Positions 26,201-38,000 of a stretch of DNA of 64,000 bases are shown piece by piece. Where the stretch lies: contig CM034597.1 of NCBI GenBank assembly GCA_020091685.1, positions 8,194,532 through 8,258,531 of the forward strand, read 5' to 3'. Made by a program: the position numbers and the translations under genes. Under the pieces are notes generated by a model that saw only the letters and a list, made by a program, of their open reading frames with translations, was not told the origin of the DNA and did not search any database. Origin of the DNA: Lutjanus erythropterus (taxonomy: Eukaryota > Chordata > Actinopteri > Lutjaniformes > Lutjanidae). Positions within the stretch are counted from its first letter, which is position 1, and each line of letters opens with the position of its first letter.

Positions 26201-29200
26201 CTCAATGTGTTTTACATTAGCTGTTTACTGTCATATCCTGAGTCCAGGTTATAAACTTTCATTGTTGTATAGTGGTCAGAAAGAAATGAATCAAAATGTA
26301 AAAAAAATCTATGAACATGGTCAACAATGAAAGATTTATAGTGCTGACTATTACAGACATATATGTATAAACATATATCCATTTACCATCAGTTGCCAGT
26401 TTCACACAACTATCACATAAAAAGGTTGGTTTGCAGAACACAAGTACACACACTAATGTCTGTGCAGATGTCACCTGAGAGTCTTCTGCTTATAATAATA
26501 TGGTTCCCAGCAAAAAGAAATTTGATTCTGCCATGTCTCTGTGTTCACTGTGTGAAAACATGCAGAGGTACAAAACATTTGATTCCATAATCAGCTTGAA
26601 CTCACATGTCAGGAGGCAAACCGGGTGGTGTATGCTAAAGAAACAGAAAGCAGGAAAAGCCTTTGTGATGTGGAAGTGCTTGAGTGATAGTTGGTAAAAT
26701 CTAGGAAGGAACAACAACTTTGTTAGAGTGTCATATTGGACAGTGTTAGGTTCCATCAATATAATCAGATTTACAATCATAAATCTCAGGTCTGGGTCAC
26801 TCTCAGAAATCATTGTATTCATGCCACAGTTGGATCTTTTTTAATAAGCTGTTTAAGGGTGAAATGTATGTAATCTTGTTGAATATTTTGAAGAATTTTC
26901 TGAGCAACCCAAACTTTATTTTACTTTAAGTCAGGGCTTCCTTAAGGGGATGCATGCACCCCGTGTGATAAGCCAGCTGTCTCTTGCAGATGTGTGAGAG
27001 GAAAAATGCAATGGTATAATTTTGGTATTTTTGTGATTAACGCTAGGTTACTGGGTCTCATCACACATTCGCTGCCTTCAAGCAGAGGGAGAGCCAACTG
27101 TATCTGTCTCTGAGCCTATGCATGTGTCATTCTCTTTGTCCTTCACGTAGCAGATTGTGTGATATTTTGTTGCAATTTAATTAAAATTGTTGCAGTATTT
27201 TTAATTGTATCTGAAAGCACCACCTTCCCAATAGTGACAGCTATAAATAGGCATTGTTGCTTTTTTTTTGAGGGTTTGGGGGATTGCGGGTATGTCAACC
27301 TGGGTGCATGACCTAAAAAGTTTGGGAACTGCTGCCTGAAGTTATAAGTTTCATATTTGGTCTTAAATCTTATTATTTATACGATATTTGCAGACAGCCT
27401 GTGCAGATAAGACCATTGAGGTGACTGCTCCAGTGGAGGAGGTGAAGGTGAAGCCAGCTGTGTTGTTGCAGCGCAACAGGGAGGACTACTACGGCTGCCT
27501 GAGTGACACATGCAGGGACAGTTACAGCAGTAGCACATCCATGGATAGTTTAAAGGTAAAAACTGAGTTGTTTTCCATAATCCACAATTTCCTGTTAGAA
27601 CCCAAAGCAACCAGGCCATGCCCTTTTTTTTGCGCCAAATTAGCAACCTGAGAGTGAGGACTCCCCACAGGCGAGATATCCTCAGCCCGCCTCGGCACCT
27701 TCTGCTTCATCCACTCCTGCCCAGCCAGAGAAATCAGCTGCCAGCAGAATAGAGCAGGTTCAGATCGCAACATCTGGTGAGAAAAACAGCTGTTTCTTTT
27801 ACCAAAACAAAGCAACAAACTGTTGCACGAAATGGTTTTTAGAAGTTACCAAGAATATGATTTGTATTTCAGTTATCAAAGGTTTCAATCAGTCCAAGAC
27901 TACCGAGAGTGAGAATACCACCTCTGCTGATAAGACGATGCTGCCTGATGCAAACCTCCTGGCCGAAAGAAAACTTCTTGGCGACATGAAGCCCATTAAA
28001 TCCTTGAAACAATCAGGGATATCAGGCGTCTTCACTGGACAAGCAGTGAGTGCGATAAGCTTTCATTCTTCCCTTTGTAAGTGCTCCCTCTCTTCGGCTA
28101 AAATGCTGCGTTTGTCTGTGCAGAGCAAAATGGTAGTCCTGCCCACTGAGGCGGCCAACCTGTCGGACATCGACTACCTGGTACCCACTCATGATGAGAG
28201 AGGCCGTCCCATCGCTGAGTGGAAGAGACAAGTCATGGTGAGACAGCTGCAGGCCAGGCTGCTGGATGAAGAGGATCAGAGGAGGAAGGTAATGTCTCCC
28301 CAGAGATTTGACGGTTACAATATTTATGTTCTTATATTCATACATTCATCTTAATATTCCAAATCTGTTGTGATAATGGATGTGGCACAGTTTTTTTAAC
28401 AGCTTGAATTATAGCATATAATACTCCCAGTCTAACTGTAGTACTGTACATGTCATGATCGCAGTTTTAGCCACATTATCTAGTCTGGAAAACATCTCAT
28501 GTGAATCTGCCGAGTCCAACAGATACATGTTTGATTAATCAACAGAACTATGGAGAGTGTTTACAGGATGATGTGACGTTGTTACAGATGGAAAACAAAG
28601 AACTGCAGGATAGTGCACAGTTTTTTCAATTAGGTGCTGGCTTGCAAGTAGACATCAAAGAAAGGAGTTGATAGCAACACATTCAGAACTCTGAGGAAAC
28701 CTTTTTATTTTTTAACTCTAAAGACTGACTCTTCTTGATATTTTGTACTTCTTCAGCAGGCAGATAGAAAATAAGTATGTTTCTGCAACAGCGTGGCCCA
28801 TGTTTCACCTCAGTTTTTACTCAGGAGCTGCTTTAGGTGGATAGTTTTGAGTTGGTGTGTGATAATGTTTTCAGAATAGCTGCTGTAACTTTCCACATTT
28901 CAAAATCGGCCAAAATGATTAGTCAATACAATACACCACACTTGACTTCACCACACCACCGACTGTATGTGTTGTACATAGCTGCTGTGGTAGAAGGCCA
29001 GTCACATGTCACATTAAATAGAAGGACGATTGAGGTGATTAGTTGTGAACAAAACCATAAAAAAAACATTTTCTCTAGATCTGGGTACAAATAAGATCAA
29101 AGGCAGGTATTGATTGACTGGCGAAGTTTCAAAACTACTTGTTCCAGGGTTATTTCACTATATACTTTAAAGGTATGGTGTACCAATACTCAGCCTTAAC

Positions 29201-32200
29201 TAGTACCCTATGGATCACTGCATGGAAGTATATATTTTTTAAGTGTTTAAAAAATATCAGTCATGCATACTTCCTAAATTAATTATTCTATAACAAGTTC
29301 AATAAAAAATGTAAATATAAGATTGATAAACCACATTTTATATTTAATATTCCTATTTTAGTGCCATTGTTATCTGCAGTAAATTGTTATCTTCAGCAAG
29401 ACAAACACAATTACGCTCACTGTGAGCAGAAAATATGTTTTGATATGAAAAGACAGATGAAAATCAAGAAAACAGATCTGTGGTTGAAACATAGCAGCAA
29501 TACAGATGAAAGAATGGAGAAAGAAGTGAATAAGAAAGCAAAAAACAGAGCCATTTAATGAAGCTGTTCAATAGCTGTGTTTTTTTTTGTTTTTTTTTTT
29601 TTACCAAACTGTTTTGCACTCAGGGGGTACTTCGCTGGAAAAATGTTTCAAGAAAGTATGTTATTGAACAAGGCTTGGGAACCACTGAATTAATCCCCAA
29701 GTTGATGGGCAGAAAATAAATTGGTAACTATTTTGCTAACTGATTTATTGTTTACAGCCCTAAAAGAGTCAGTTAAATGTTGTACAGCTTACTCAAAATC
29801 AAGTCCACTGCTAAACTAATGCTTATTCAGCCTAACCAGACCACAATGAGCAAACCAAAACTTGTGGTCTGATTTTGTGATGCTATTCTAAAGCCCTCAT
29901 CATTTACTTTTAATTGCATATAACAAATCACTGAAGACATAACACATTGCTACTCAAGTCATAATTTTGAGGTTTGGATCACAGTTTTAGTATATCATTA
30001 CTCTTTCCCTTTCACGCCTAAGCCATTTGAAATGTTAGAAAAACTAAAAATCACATCCTGCATGTTTAACTGCTTGCTGTTTGCCTCTGCTCTTACAGGA
30101 AAATGGGAACAGATATGCCAAAGTCACCTGGAGGTATTCCCAAGCACACAATGCCATCCTGGGGCCCTCTGGTGAGCTCCTGGCTGAGGATGACCTCATC
30201 TATCTGGAGCAGCAGATTGCCAATGTCTCCATGCAGAGGAACTGTGAGGGCTACGAGCTGGAACTCGCTCGTCTAGCTGAGGAGCTCAGGCACATCCTGC
30301 CAGCCCCCATAGTCAACATCACCGTCAACACGCAGTTCAGAAACTTCTCAAGTCATGTTCCTCTGCCGTTATGGTGCGGCCGTATTTCGGGCATCGTAAA
30401 GAGTATGTCTTTGCTCATGACCAACCTGACAGACCAGCCCTACTGCAAGATGCCGAACACCGACCTGATCACCGTGTTCTCTCAGACACCAGACAGACAC
30501 CAGAACTCGACCAGGGGACGCAGGGAGAGGATAGAAGATGAAATCCAGCAGTTCGGAGTGTCTGTAAGGACTCTGAAGTCTAATTTTGAGACACAGAACC
30601 CACCTTTGTCGGATGAGCCGGAGGAGGCCATCATGTTAAGTTCATCCACACAGCTTGAGGCTCCAGTGTCAGACAAACAGCCGAAAGTATCGAGTCCAGC
30701 ACCAGAAACAGACCAGAACAGCGACTCTGGCATTGACTATGATGAAAATGTTGCAGATGTTCTAGAGACCACCAGCCTTAGAAAGGAGCGTATAGTTGTG
30801 CTCTTCTTAGGCCACTGGAAGAAATCTGCCTACACAGTGGCACTGAAGAGTAAGGATGCAGCAGAGAGGAAGAATAGTGGAAACCAGGGGATGGACGACA
30901 AACCCGGGTCAGGTCGCAGCAGTGTGGAGAGCACCCAGGCAAAGATGATGAACAGTTCTCTGGGACATTTCTTCAAGCAGAGGAGTGCTGTCAACAAAAT
31001 GCTGGGAAACTGGAGGAGCATGATTTCCAGTGTCCCTTCCAGACAGATACGCAGGTACACATACCTGCACTACTGACATTATACCAATTTCATCTCTTAA
31101 AAATTCACCCAAAAGTGAATCAGCAATTTTCAAATGACCCAAAGCTTATGCAGCACCACACACAATCAATTTATAATGTCATGAGCTTAATTGAGGCCCT
31201 GACATTTTACAGTGGACATTTTTTGTGTATGGTACCACTTAACTGTTCAACACTATGTTGGAACTGTTCTTGACATGCACTTTATGAACTAGTGAGATAA
31301 AAACTACTTAGAAAGATGCATTCATTCATTCACTGACTGAGTAGATATTGAATCGGTACTCCTTACCCACAGCAACCACCAGTTCATGAAATAGGATGTA
31401 AATCAGGCGATTCGCAGGAAAGTAGGGCTTTTCACACTGCATATACTTAGCCCAGTGCTATCTGTAACCCTGGGCCAAGAGTTAACAGCGGGCTAACTTA
31501 GCCCTTTTCTATACACATATTAAACCAGGGTTACACTTAGCCCGTATCTATACAATTCACACTGCACTTCTACCAGTCCTGAGTTAGTACTATTACTTGA
31601 TCTTTAATCCCTGTTTCACACTGGCACCTTTTAGGTCTGGGTTAGTCAATTTTCAGGGGATAACCCCACAAACTCTGGGCTAACCCTGCATTGCATTTTT
31701 AAGATAGTGCTGATAGAAAGGCAAATACACATTAAAGCTACAGCAATTAATCAATTTGAAAAATTGATTATTAAATGAATTGCCAACTATTTTGTAATTG
31801 ATAATTGGTTTAAGCAATTCTTAAGAAAAAAAAAAAGTCAAAATTCTCAGATACCAGCTTCTTAAATGTGAATATTTTCTGGTTTCTTCACTCCTTTTTG
31901 ACAGTGAACTGAATATCATTGAACAGTGGGCAAAACAAGACATTTGAGGATTTCATCTTGGGCTCAAAACAACATTTTCACAGTTTTCTGGCATTTTATA
32001 GATCACACAACTAATTGATTAATCAACATGAAAAAGATTATTCGTTTCTCATAGTCCAGTGTGTAAGTTATACATGGCCAGAATGAAGGACCTGCAGCAG
32101 TGCCTTTCCTTGTCCTGTGGGTGCAGAACTCTGTTGCTGATTGAGCTGCTTAAGGCCACTACAGTCTCATGCAGGGGGTGAGAGGTGTTGTCCATGATTG

Positions 32201-33286
32201 ACATAAACTTGGCTAACATCCACTTCTTACCCACGTCCTCTAAGGAATCTAGAGGGCAGTCCAGGACAGAACTCACATTCTCAACCAGTTTGTTGAGTCG
32301 TTTTCTGTCTCTCACCGTGCGTTCAGAACCCCAGCAGACCACTGCATTGAACATGGCAGATGTCCCCACAAGCAAGTTAAGATTTCAAGCTAAAATTGCA
32401 ATCTAATAGATCATGTTTTTAGTTAGCTCTGTTATTCTGCCCCCAAGTGGACAAAAAGTCAGTTGATGTAGCTTTAAAAAACTAAATTTAGGATTTGTTC
32501 AGTGTGAACTGCTTAAATTCCCAGATATAACCTAGAGAATATCAACTGAACAGCCTAAAAGTTTAGTTTGGAATGTTGTCTGAGACTCATAATCCATTAG
32601 TAGACTGACAGAAAATTAATCAACAATTTTGTAAATCGTTTAACACCAAAGTCATTCAGCACGGAAAAACACCAAATATTTTGGTGAAGCTTATAGTCCT
32701 TAGTTTAAGATGAGTGTCAATACATCCTGACCAACCATTCTGTGTTATCCACAGACTCCACCGACAGCAGGCCCTCTACTCCCCAGAGCAGTTCCTGCCC
32801 CGTCTAGGAGGGGTGCCTGTAGAGTACGACAACCTGACCCTGGATCTCTTCATGCTGGGCTACTTTCACATCCTGGAGCTGGACCTGCCCGTGGATGAAC
32901 GCAAAATGAGACATCTGCTGTGTTTCGAGGTGTTCGACCATGTGGGGAGCTTTCCCTGGGAGCTGGTCAGGGACTTTCATAAGGCCGTCATACAGGACAT
33001 CGAGGCTGGTAACCGTGAGTGGAAGGACGGCTTTGAGGACATTAAAGTGAAGTTCTTTGGAAACGCCGTGAGTCAGTCTGAAACCACTGTTGAAGTGGTG
33101 AAACATACTCTCCCAGAGGTTAGACAGGTCCCTAAAGTCATTGTGCAGACCCCCACACCCGATGAGGGGATGCTTCACTGTGGAACTGACATCTCCAGTT
33201 TTAGCAATGAGGAAATTTGTAAATACATTGACCGTAGTTTTGCTTTTTGGAAAGAGAAAGAGGCAGAGATTTTTGATTTTGAGTAG
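14284..33286 (+). CDS. espnl: Espin-like protein (ESPNL), 11 coding exons
   Basis: Paralogue of espin, the actin-bundling protein of hair-cell stereocilia; ESPNL is expressed in sensory hair cells. Coding exons: 14284-14577, 15308-15498, 18318-18504, 18598-18780, 18916-19050, 27394-27555, 27644-27776, 27873-28045, 28124-28288, 30099-31054, 32755-33286; phases agree and give 1036 aa (human 1005). Residues 1-330 are ankyrin repeats ([44 protein letters not shown]). Residues 504-541 hold the espin-family signature [16 protein letters not shown] followed by a charged helix. Exon 10 (956 bp) carries [26 protein letters not shown] and [20 protein letters not shown]; the end is [16 protein letters not shown], all as in human ESPNL. 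The start gives [18 protein letters not shown], the family N-terminus. Oddities: the exon 4 donor is weak (GAG|GTTTGA), and the proline-rich stretch of human ESPNL is absent, although an unseen small exon in the 8.3-kb intron 5 cannot be excluded. Confidence 0.95.
15555..15740. repeat. Probable high-copy percomorph repeat fragment
   Basis: TAGGGATGGCAATGTCGGTC, followed by CCACCACTTTGATCCAGACT and later CCACAATGAGGTTGACATTT, is a phrase set I recognise from abundant dispersed repeats of percomorph fish. The copy is degraded, its ends are not resolved, and it lies in ESPNL intron 2. Confidence 0.45.
16710..16743. other. Perfect 14-bp inverted repeat (hairpin)
   Basis: Arms AAACGTGGGGGAAT (16710-16723) and ATTCCCCCACGTTT (16730-16743) are exact reverse complements around a 6-base loop CCCAGC. 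The stem can extend outward by a G-T, an A-T and a C-G pair to about 17. It is in ESPNL intron 2, away from exons. Its function is unknown; it is not a typical transposon end. Confidence 0.85.
17675..17985 (-). repeat. Dispersed fish repeat of the GCAACTAATGATTA type
   Basis: Begins CTGCAACTAATGATTATTTT and ends TTAATCAGCTGAACATTGCAG, with an internal AATTTTCTTTCAACAGACTA region. This matches the layout of a very abundant percomorph repeat. A copy in the opposite orientation starts at 31732. No coding potential; in ESPNL intron 2. Confidence 0.55.
22061..22369. mobile_element. TTAA-bounded MITE
   Basis: 309 bp from TTAAAGGGATAGTTCAGTGC to GGTGAACTGTCCCTTTAA; the ends are inverted repeats and TTAA bounds both edges. 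Same end family as 12887-13557 but about half the length. No coding potential. Confidence 0.8.
22634..22985. mobile_element. Degraded AAAGGGATAGT-type MITE
   Basis: The left end TTAAAGGGATAGTCAAGTCA is followed by TCTACTCACCCTCATGCCGA, a phrase typical of a common fish non-autonomous element. No matching right end is visible, so the end coordinate is approximate. Confidence 0.5.
26932..27334. mobile_element. hAT-type MITE, ends diverged
   Basis: Starts CAGGGCTTCCTTAAG and ends AAAGTTTGGGAACTGCTG, which pair imperfectly as terminal inverted repeats of the CAG..TTCCCAAAC type. The flanking octamers CTTTAAGT and CCTGAAGT agree at 6 of 8 positions, consistent with an old target duplication. The element sits about 60 bases upstream of ESPNL exon 6. 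Confidence 0.5.
28289..30098 (+). other. ESPNL intron 9
   Basis: A 1.8-kb intron before the large exon 10. The only recognisable item is a hAT-like right end (GCTTGGGAACCACTG, near 29673-29687) with a poly-T run at 29579-29602. No coding sequence with homology is seen. Confidence 0.5.
31732..32477. repeat. Composite repeat with TTAAAGCTACA ends
   Basis: The left end TTAAAGCTACAGCAATT and right end GATGTAGCTTTAA form short inverted repeats with TTAA at both edges. The left half resembles the GCAACTAATGATTA-type repeat at 17675-17985, inverted. The right half contains an antisense LINE coding remnant (32049-32375). It may be one element or nested insertions; it lies in ESPNL intron 10. Confidence 0.5.
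32049..32375 (-). pseudogene. LINE ORF2 C-terminal fragment
   Basis: A 108-codon open frame with [19 protein letters not shown], then [20 protein letters not shown], then [10 protein letters not shown]. This order matches the C-terminal tail after the reverse transcriptase domain in fish non-LTR retrotransposons, where similar [15 protein letters not shown] and RYRRSF phrases occur. The catalytic RT core is absent, so it is a dead 5'-truncated copy, antisense to ESPNL. Exact clade (L2, Rex1 or similar) cannot be set by eye. Confidence 0.7.
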
Positions 33287-33334
33287 TTGTGTCATCCTTT
33301 TGATATTTTTGTATTGTTTGTAGTTAGATGACAT

Positions 33335-33688
33335 TAGGGCTGGGTATCAAATCTAAATACTGTTTGAATCGTGAATTGAATTGTTGTATTTGTCAACTAT
33401 CAAGCACCGAAAGCTAGTACAGAATTATTAGCCAGATTCTTGTTTACTTATTTGATCAGATGTTGCCTGATTTGAATTATAATTTTGTAAGTTTTGTACT
33501 GTGTTTTATTGAGTGAAAACATTTGACTTTAATGCGTTTCAGAAGTTTGGACTTTGTTTTCAAAAGGTTTTATAAGAGTAAACATGTTTATATGAGGTAA
33601 TATAAGATAGATTTAGGAAATATTTTGGCACTGCTGTTCAAACTCAGGTATCAAAATGGCAACAAATTTCAAACCATACCCAGCCCTA
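33335..33688. mobile_element. MITE with TAGGGCTGGGTAT ends, in the ESPNL 3' region
   Basis: TAGGGCTGGGTATCA at the left and ATACCCAGCCCTA at the right form a clear terminal inverted repeat around a 354-bp non-coding body. No matching 8-bp duplication is seen at the flanks. It begins 49 bases after the ESPNL stop codon, so it is likely part of the 3' UTR. Confidence 0.7.
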
Positions 33689-33826
33689 TTCTAAAATCCA
33701 GAGTGCCTAGAGTACTAGTGTGTTTTCCTGAGAGTCAACATCTTTGTTAATGCAGTTAATGGTTAATATTCCCAGTACAGCCTTGAATCAGCGGCAGTGG
33801 GAGAACCAGTTCTGGCATGATCACAA

Positions 33827-33832
33827 AATAAA
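33827..33832 (+). terminator. Candidate ESPNL poly(A) signal AATAAA
   Basis: First AATAAA after the ESPNL stop codon at 33284-33286; no other hexamer occurs before it. Downstream GT-richness is weak. Confidence 0.35.
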
Positions 33833-35005
33833 TCATTACACAGATACCTGTGTAATTTCATTCCTTGTAAGGCTCATCATGATTATTCATTATTACTTTA
33901 TAGTAAACACTCATTTCACTGACATTACATATTCTTTTCATTTCTTACAGTTAACACTTTGTCTGTCATAACAGCCTCATTAATTGATTGTTATAACTTA
34001 CAACAAAGTTAGTGCTACATCATTTATCTCCTTTGCTAGCTTCCCGGCCTGTTGAGAAAATGCTAAACATGTGCCTGTAACAGCAGCTGCGGGTCCCATG
34101 CCTGTTGTTTGGAATCTGTCTCCAGCACGGAGTCACTGTCAGTCCTAAAAATAACCCAACGACAAGCAGCCCGTCCCAGTGACTTGGCATAAGCTTTACG
34201 CCATGTTGCCCACTCAATGTTGATCTAACCAGCTGCTCCGCTACAAACAAACTGCTTTCTAACTGGAAGGATGAGCCATTATTTCCATTGTCTGCTTCTG
34301 TGGTGAGTTTGTTGTTGGTTACTTTTTTCTTGTTACAGTATTTGATGACAGGAAATTACATTTGTTGTTGGCTTCAGAGGAGATGAGAGTCATACAATTG
34401 TACTAAACATGAGCCAAAAGTACTTTGTAGTGCTTGTAAGAACACAATGATGGCACTCTTATGAAGACAAGGAAGTTTTTTACAAGATACTTTGTATTTT
34501 ATTGCTCAAATCAGAAAAATCACCAAGAAGAAACAGTTTTTGAACATGTTCTAGACTTAAAGAGTTGTATCTAATGTATCTCTCATTTCTTTTTGGCCTT
34601 TTATATTTACACTATAGAACATAAAAAGCAAATTTCATCTTTTGCCATTCATTTTAAAATCAAAGAAAAATATTTGATCATGTGCCACTTTTTTGTCTTT
34701 AATAAATGATAAACTAGTCCTGTAGGGCACCTTTTTCTCAAGTTGCAGTCTCACACTGTGTGATGCAGTTACTTTAGTATCCATTTATCAGATACAAAAT
34801 TTTAACTGTTTGGGAATAAGATTTTAAAGATATATAAGTTATTGCTGATCATTTCTGAAAAATAAACATTGCTTAGATGGGATTTTATAATGATTTCTTT
34901 TGTATATTTACTTATTTTTCTAAACTTGCAGATAAGCTCTAAACTCAGTTTTGGACCATCCCTGCTGAAAGACACTTTGACCTAAATTTTGAACTGAAGT
35001 TTACC
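33833..35005 (+). other. Intergenic region and KLHL30 5' UTR
   Basis: Mostly A+T-rich with no recognised element; a moderately G+C-rich patch lies at about 34040-34260 and could be a promoter. An acceptor-like TAAACTTGCAG ends at 34931, so the first coding exon of KLHL30 probably starts near 34932 with 74 bases of 5' UTR, and a non-coding exon lies upstream. Confidence 0.4.
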
Positions 35006-38000
35006 ATGGTGCGGAATGTGGATGACCTGGACTTCTGCCTGTCCTCCCACCCTCAGAGCATCCTGGAGGGCTTGCGGTCCCTCTGCTCTCAGCCCAAACT
35101 GGTCGATGTAACACTGAGCGCAGGCGGCCGGGACTTCCCCTGTCACCGTGGCGTGTTGGCCCTCTGTAGCACGTATTTCCGCTGCATGTTCTCGGGGGAC
35201 TTTGTGGAGAGCATAGCTGCGCGTGTGGAGCTTCATGATGTTGATCCTGACATACTCAGCTGCTTGCTGGACTTTGCCTACACAGGCAAACTGACCATCA
35301 ACCAGAGCAATGTGGAGGGCTTGATCTGCACCTCCAGCCAGCTGCAGTTCCAGACGGTGAGAGCCGTGTGCAGCCGATACCTTCAGCACCAGATTGATGC
35401 TACCAATTGCCTGGGAATCCTGGAGTTTGGGGCGATCCATGGCTGCCCTGAGGTAATGGCCAAAGCATGGGCTTTCCTTTTGGAGAACTTTGAGGCTGTG
35501 CAGCAAGGCGAGGAGTTTCTACTGCTGGAAAAGAACAGGCTGGTTGCCTGCCTCTCTGATGAAGGACTAAAAATCCGGTCAGAGTGTACCCGTGTGGAGG
35601 CCATCCTGAAATGGGTCGGACACCACAAGGAGTCCCGTCTCTGCCACCTCCCTGAACTCCTCACCTTGTCCCGTCTCTCTCTACTCAGCCTGGACTACCT
35701 GGCTGACACCCTGCTGAAGGACGGTCTGGTGCAGGCCTCTCCCAGCTGCAGAGAGGCCGTGGAAAAAATTCACAGAGAGGTTAGTGAGTTCACACTTCCT
35801 CCGTCTTTTTTTCTCTTATCTTTGTTTGCTCAATCTGAGTTGATTTCCAAAAGCAATCATTACTTTTACTTTTCTAGAAAATGGATTTGGCACCAGAGTG
35901 TAGGGACAGACTCAACTCTCTGAGCCCACAACCAAACCTGCAAGAGGTGCTATTCGTAATGGGAGGTCGTTCACTGGACGACTCCGATGATGAAGATGAT
36001 TCAGACACAGACGAGGAAAGAGACCCAAGACTGCAAAGACTGCTGCTCAGGAACTGTGCCTTCTACAACACAAAGACAAGTACAGACTTTTGCACATATC
36101 AAAATTTCACATTTGTTTAAGTTCAGAATCCATTTTACAACAGATTTTTGTTGTGAAATAGCTGTCTGATTCCTCGAAAAAACAGTTTGGAACATGTGTC
36201 GTAGGTCGTTAAATCTAGTGTTGACAGAAAAACAGCTCTGCAGGAATGTGGTCTGGATGTGACAAAATTGGATCATCTTCTCAGTTCCTGAAATGAGTGT
36301 TTTATTGGTCAGTGCTGGAAGAAGGCGTCCATGTCTGTGTTTTTCATGGGATGTTAAGGAAAAGATTGCTGCATCTCATTCGAAGATTTCTAGTTTTATA
36401 TTGAGGCAATGACAACTGTAGCCACAGGGTTGAGGGCTGTGCCAGAAAATCTGTTTCTGTCTTTCTTGACCTAACTTTGACTTTTACTTAAAGGTCCAGT
36501 GTGTAATATTTATGGCGATCTGTAGGTAGAATATGGCAGCAATGGAATATAACATTCATAAATATGTTTTCATCACTGTATAATCACCTTAAAAGAAGAA
36601 TGGTTGAGTTTTTGTTACCTGAGCCATTTAATTCTGCAGAGGACGTGGCATGTTTCAGAACAGACAAGCTAGACACTGGCTCTAGAGAGGGCTTTTTGCG
36701 TTTTGCACAAGTTATTGGGCCACTGTTTGGAAGGGAAGAGTGAGATAAAGTCTTTGCAATCTGCAAACTCATTGCAAGATGACACTAAATCCTACACACA
36801 CAGGTCCTTTAAATGGTCCTTGAGAACGTTCAGAAATGCTATCCATTGTAATTTCCTTGCTGTGTTTATGGAAATTTTCATCTACTCTGAATGATGCACA
36901 AACATGAACTCCCCTGTCTTTTTCTCTGCAGAACAGTGGCATGAGCTCCCTAATTTCCCCAACCCTAACAAGTGGGGTTACTCTATGGTCTCCTTGAACA
37001 ATGATGTGTACGTCACAGGTGAGTCAAGTGTATACAAGCCTTTAAAACACAGAAACCTCAGAAAAAGGAAAACAGTTTAAAGCAAGACTCACCAGTTTCT
37101 CTTGAGAAGAATGCAAAACGTTGTCAGACTTTTGACAAAGTGCTCTTGTCTGTCTGACAGGGGGCTCACGAGGTTCAAATACCAACACCTGGTCAACCAC
37201 AGAGACCTGGAAATACATCACAAGAGAGGGGAGGTGGGTTACTGTGGCACCCATGCTCCGGCCTCGGACTAACCACACGTCTGCAACACTCAACGGGGAG
37301 ATTTACGTCATTGGAGGTAAGAAAATAAATACAGTCCTGCATGTGGTGCCTTAAACCTGCAGTGCAATGGAAAAGTTTGGTAAATTCAGGTCGCTCATCT
37401 GCCCTTAATGGCTTACCTCTGTGGTGATAGTTTGTCAGAATTTGCTTGCATTTCTTCTTTGTGGTTGAATAGTTTCAGGCTCTAAGAACAGGGCAGTATT
37501 TTAGATGTGTGGTGTGGTGGTTATGGTGTGTGCTGCCACAAACACACATCTTTAAATTTAAGTATTTGTTTACATTTATGAGACCATGATTCAGCCCCAT
37601 GACTCTGTGTTTTCCCTCCTTTAGGTACAACGGCAGATCATGTTGAAGTTGAGCATTATGACCCATACAACGACACCTGGGCCTTGTCCTGCCCGGCCTT
37701 AAAATACGTGACTAACTTCACTGCTACAGCGTGTCATGGGAAGCTCTATGTGATTGGCTCATGTGCTGTGAAGTACAATGCTTTGACCATGCAGTGTTAC
37801 AACCCTGTTATAGGTAAGGATGATCATAACAAAGCTCATGTCTGTGACAGTCAGATTTCTTTTTTCACTCAGATATCAATTGGCAAGAGATTTGCAACAT
37901 TAAACAAGAACAATTAAAAAAACTTTTTTGGAAATGTATTCACACTACTCTTTTATTTATGCAGTCCTGTTGGTGGATTCTTTAATTTTCCCTCCAGCTG

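Larger units (their letters stand above)
19051..27393 (+). other. ESPNL intron 5 (8.3 kb)
   Basis: The largest ESPNL intron separates the ankyrin-repeat exons from the espin-module exons. I found no exon that keeps phase 0 at both sides and has homology. It holds MITEs at 22061-22369, 22634 onward and 26932-27334, and a G+C-rich block near 20020-20110. The remainder shows nothing I can identify. Enhancers or a small missed exon are possible. Confidence 0.6.

Noticed and set aside
32804..33334. 176-codon minus-strand open frame
   Set aside because: Antisense shadow of ESPNL exon 11.
34982..35506. 174-codon minus-strand open frame
   Set aside because: Mirror of KLHL30 exon 1; high G+C coding sequence often leaves the antisense frame open.
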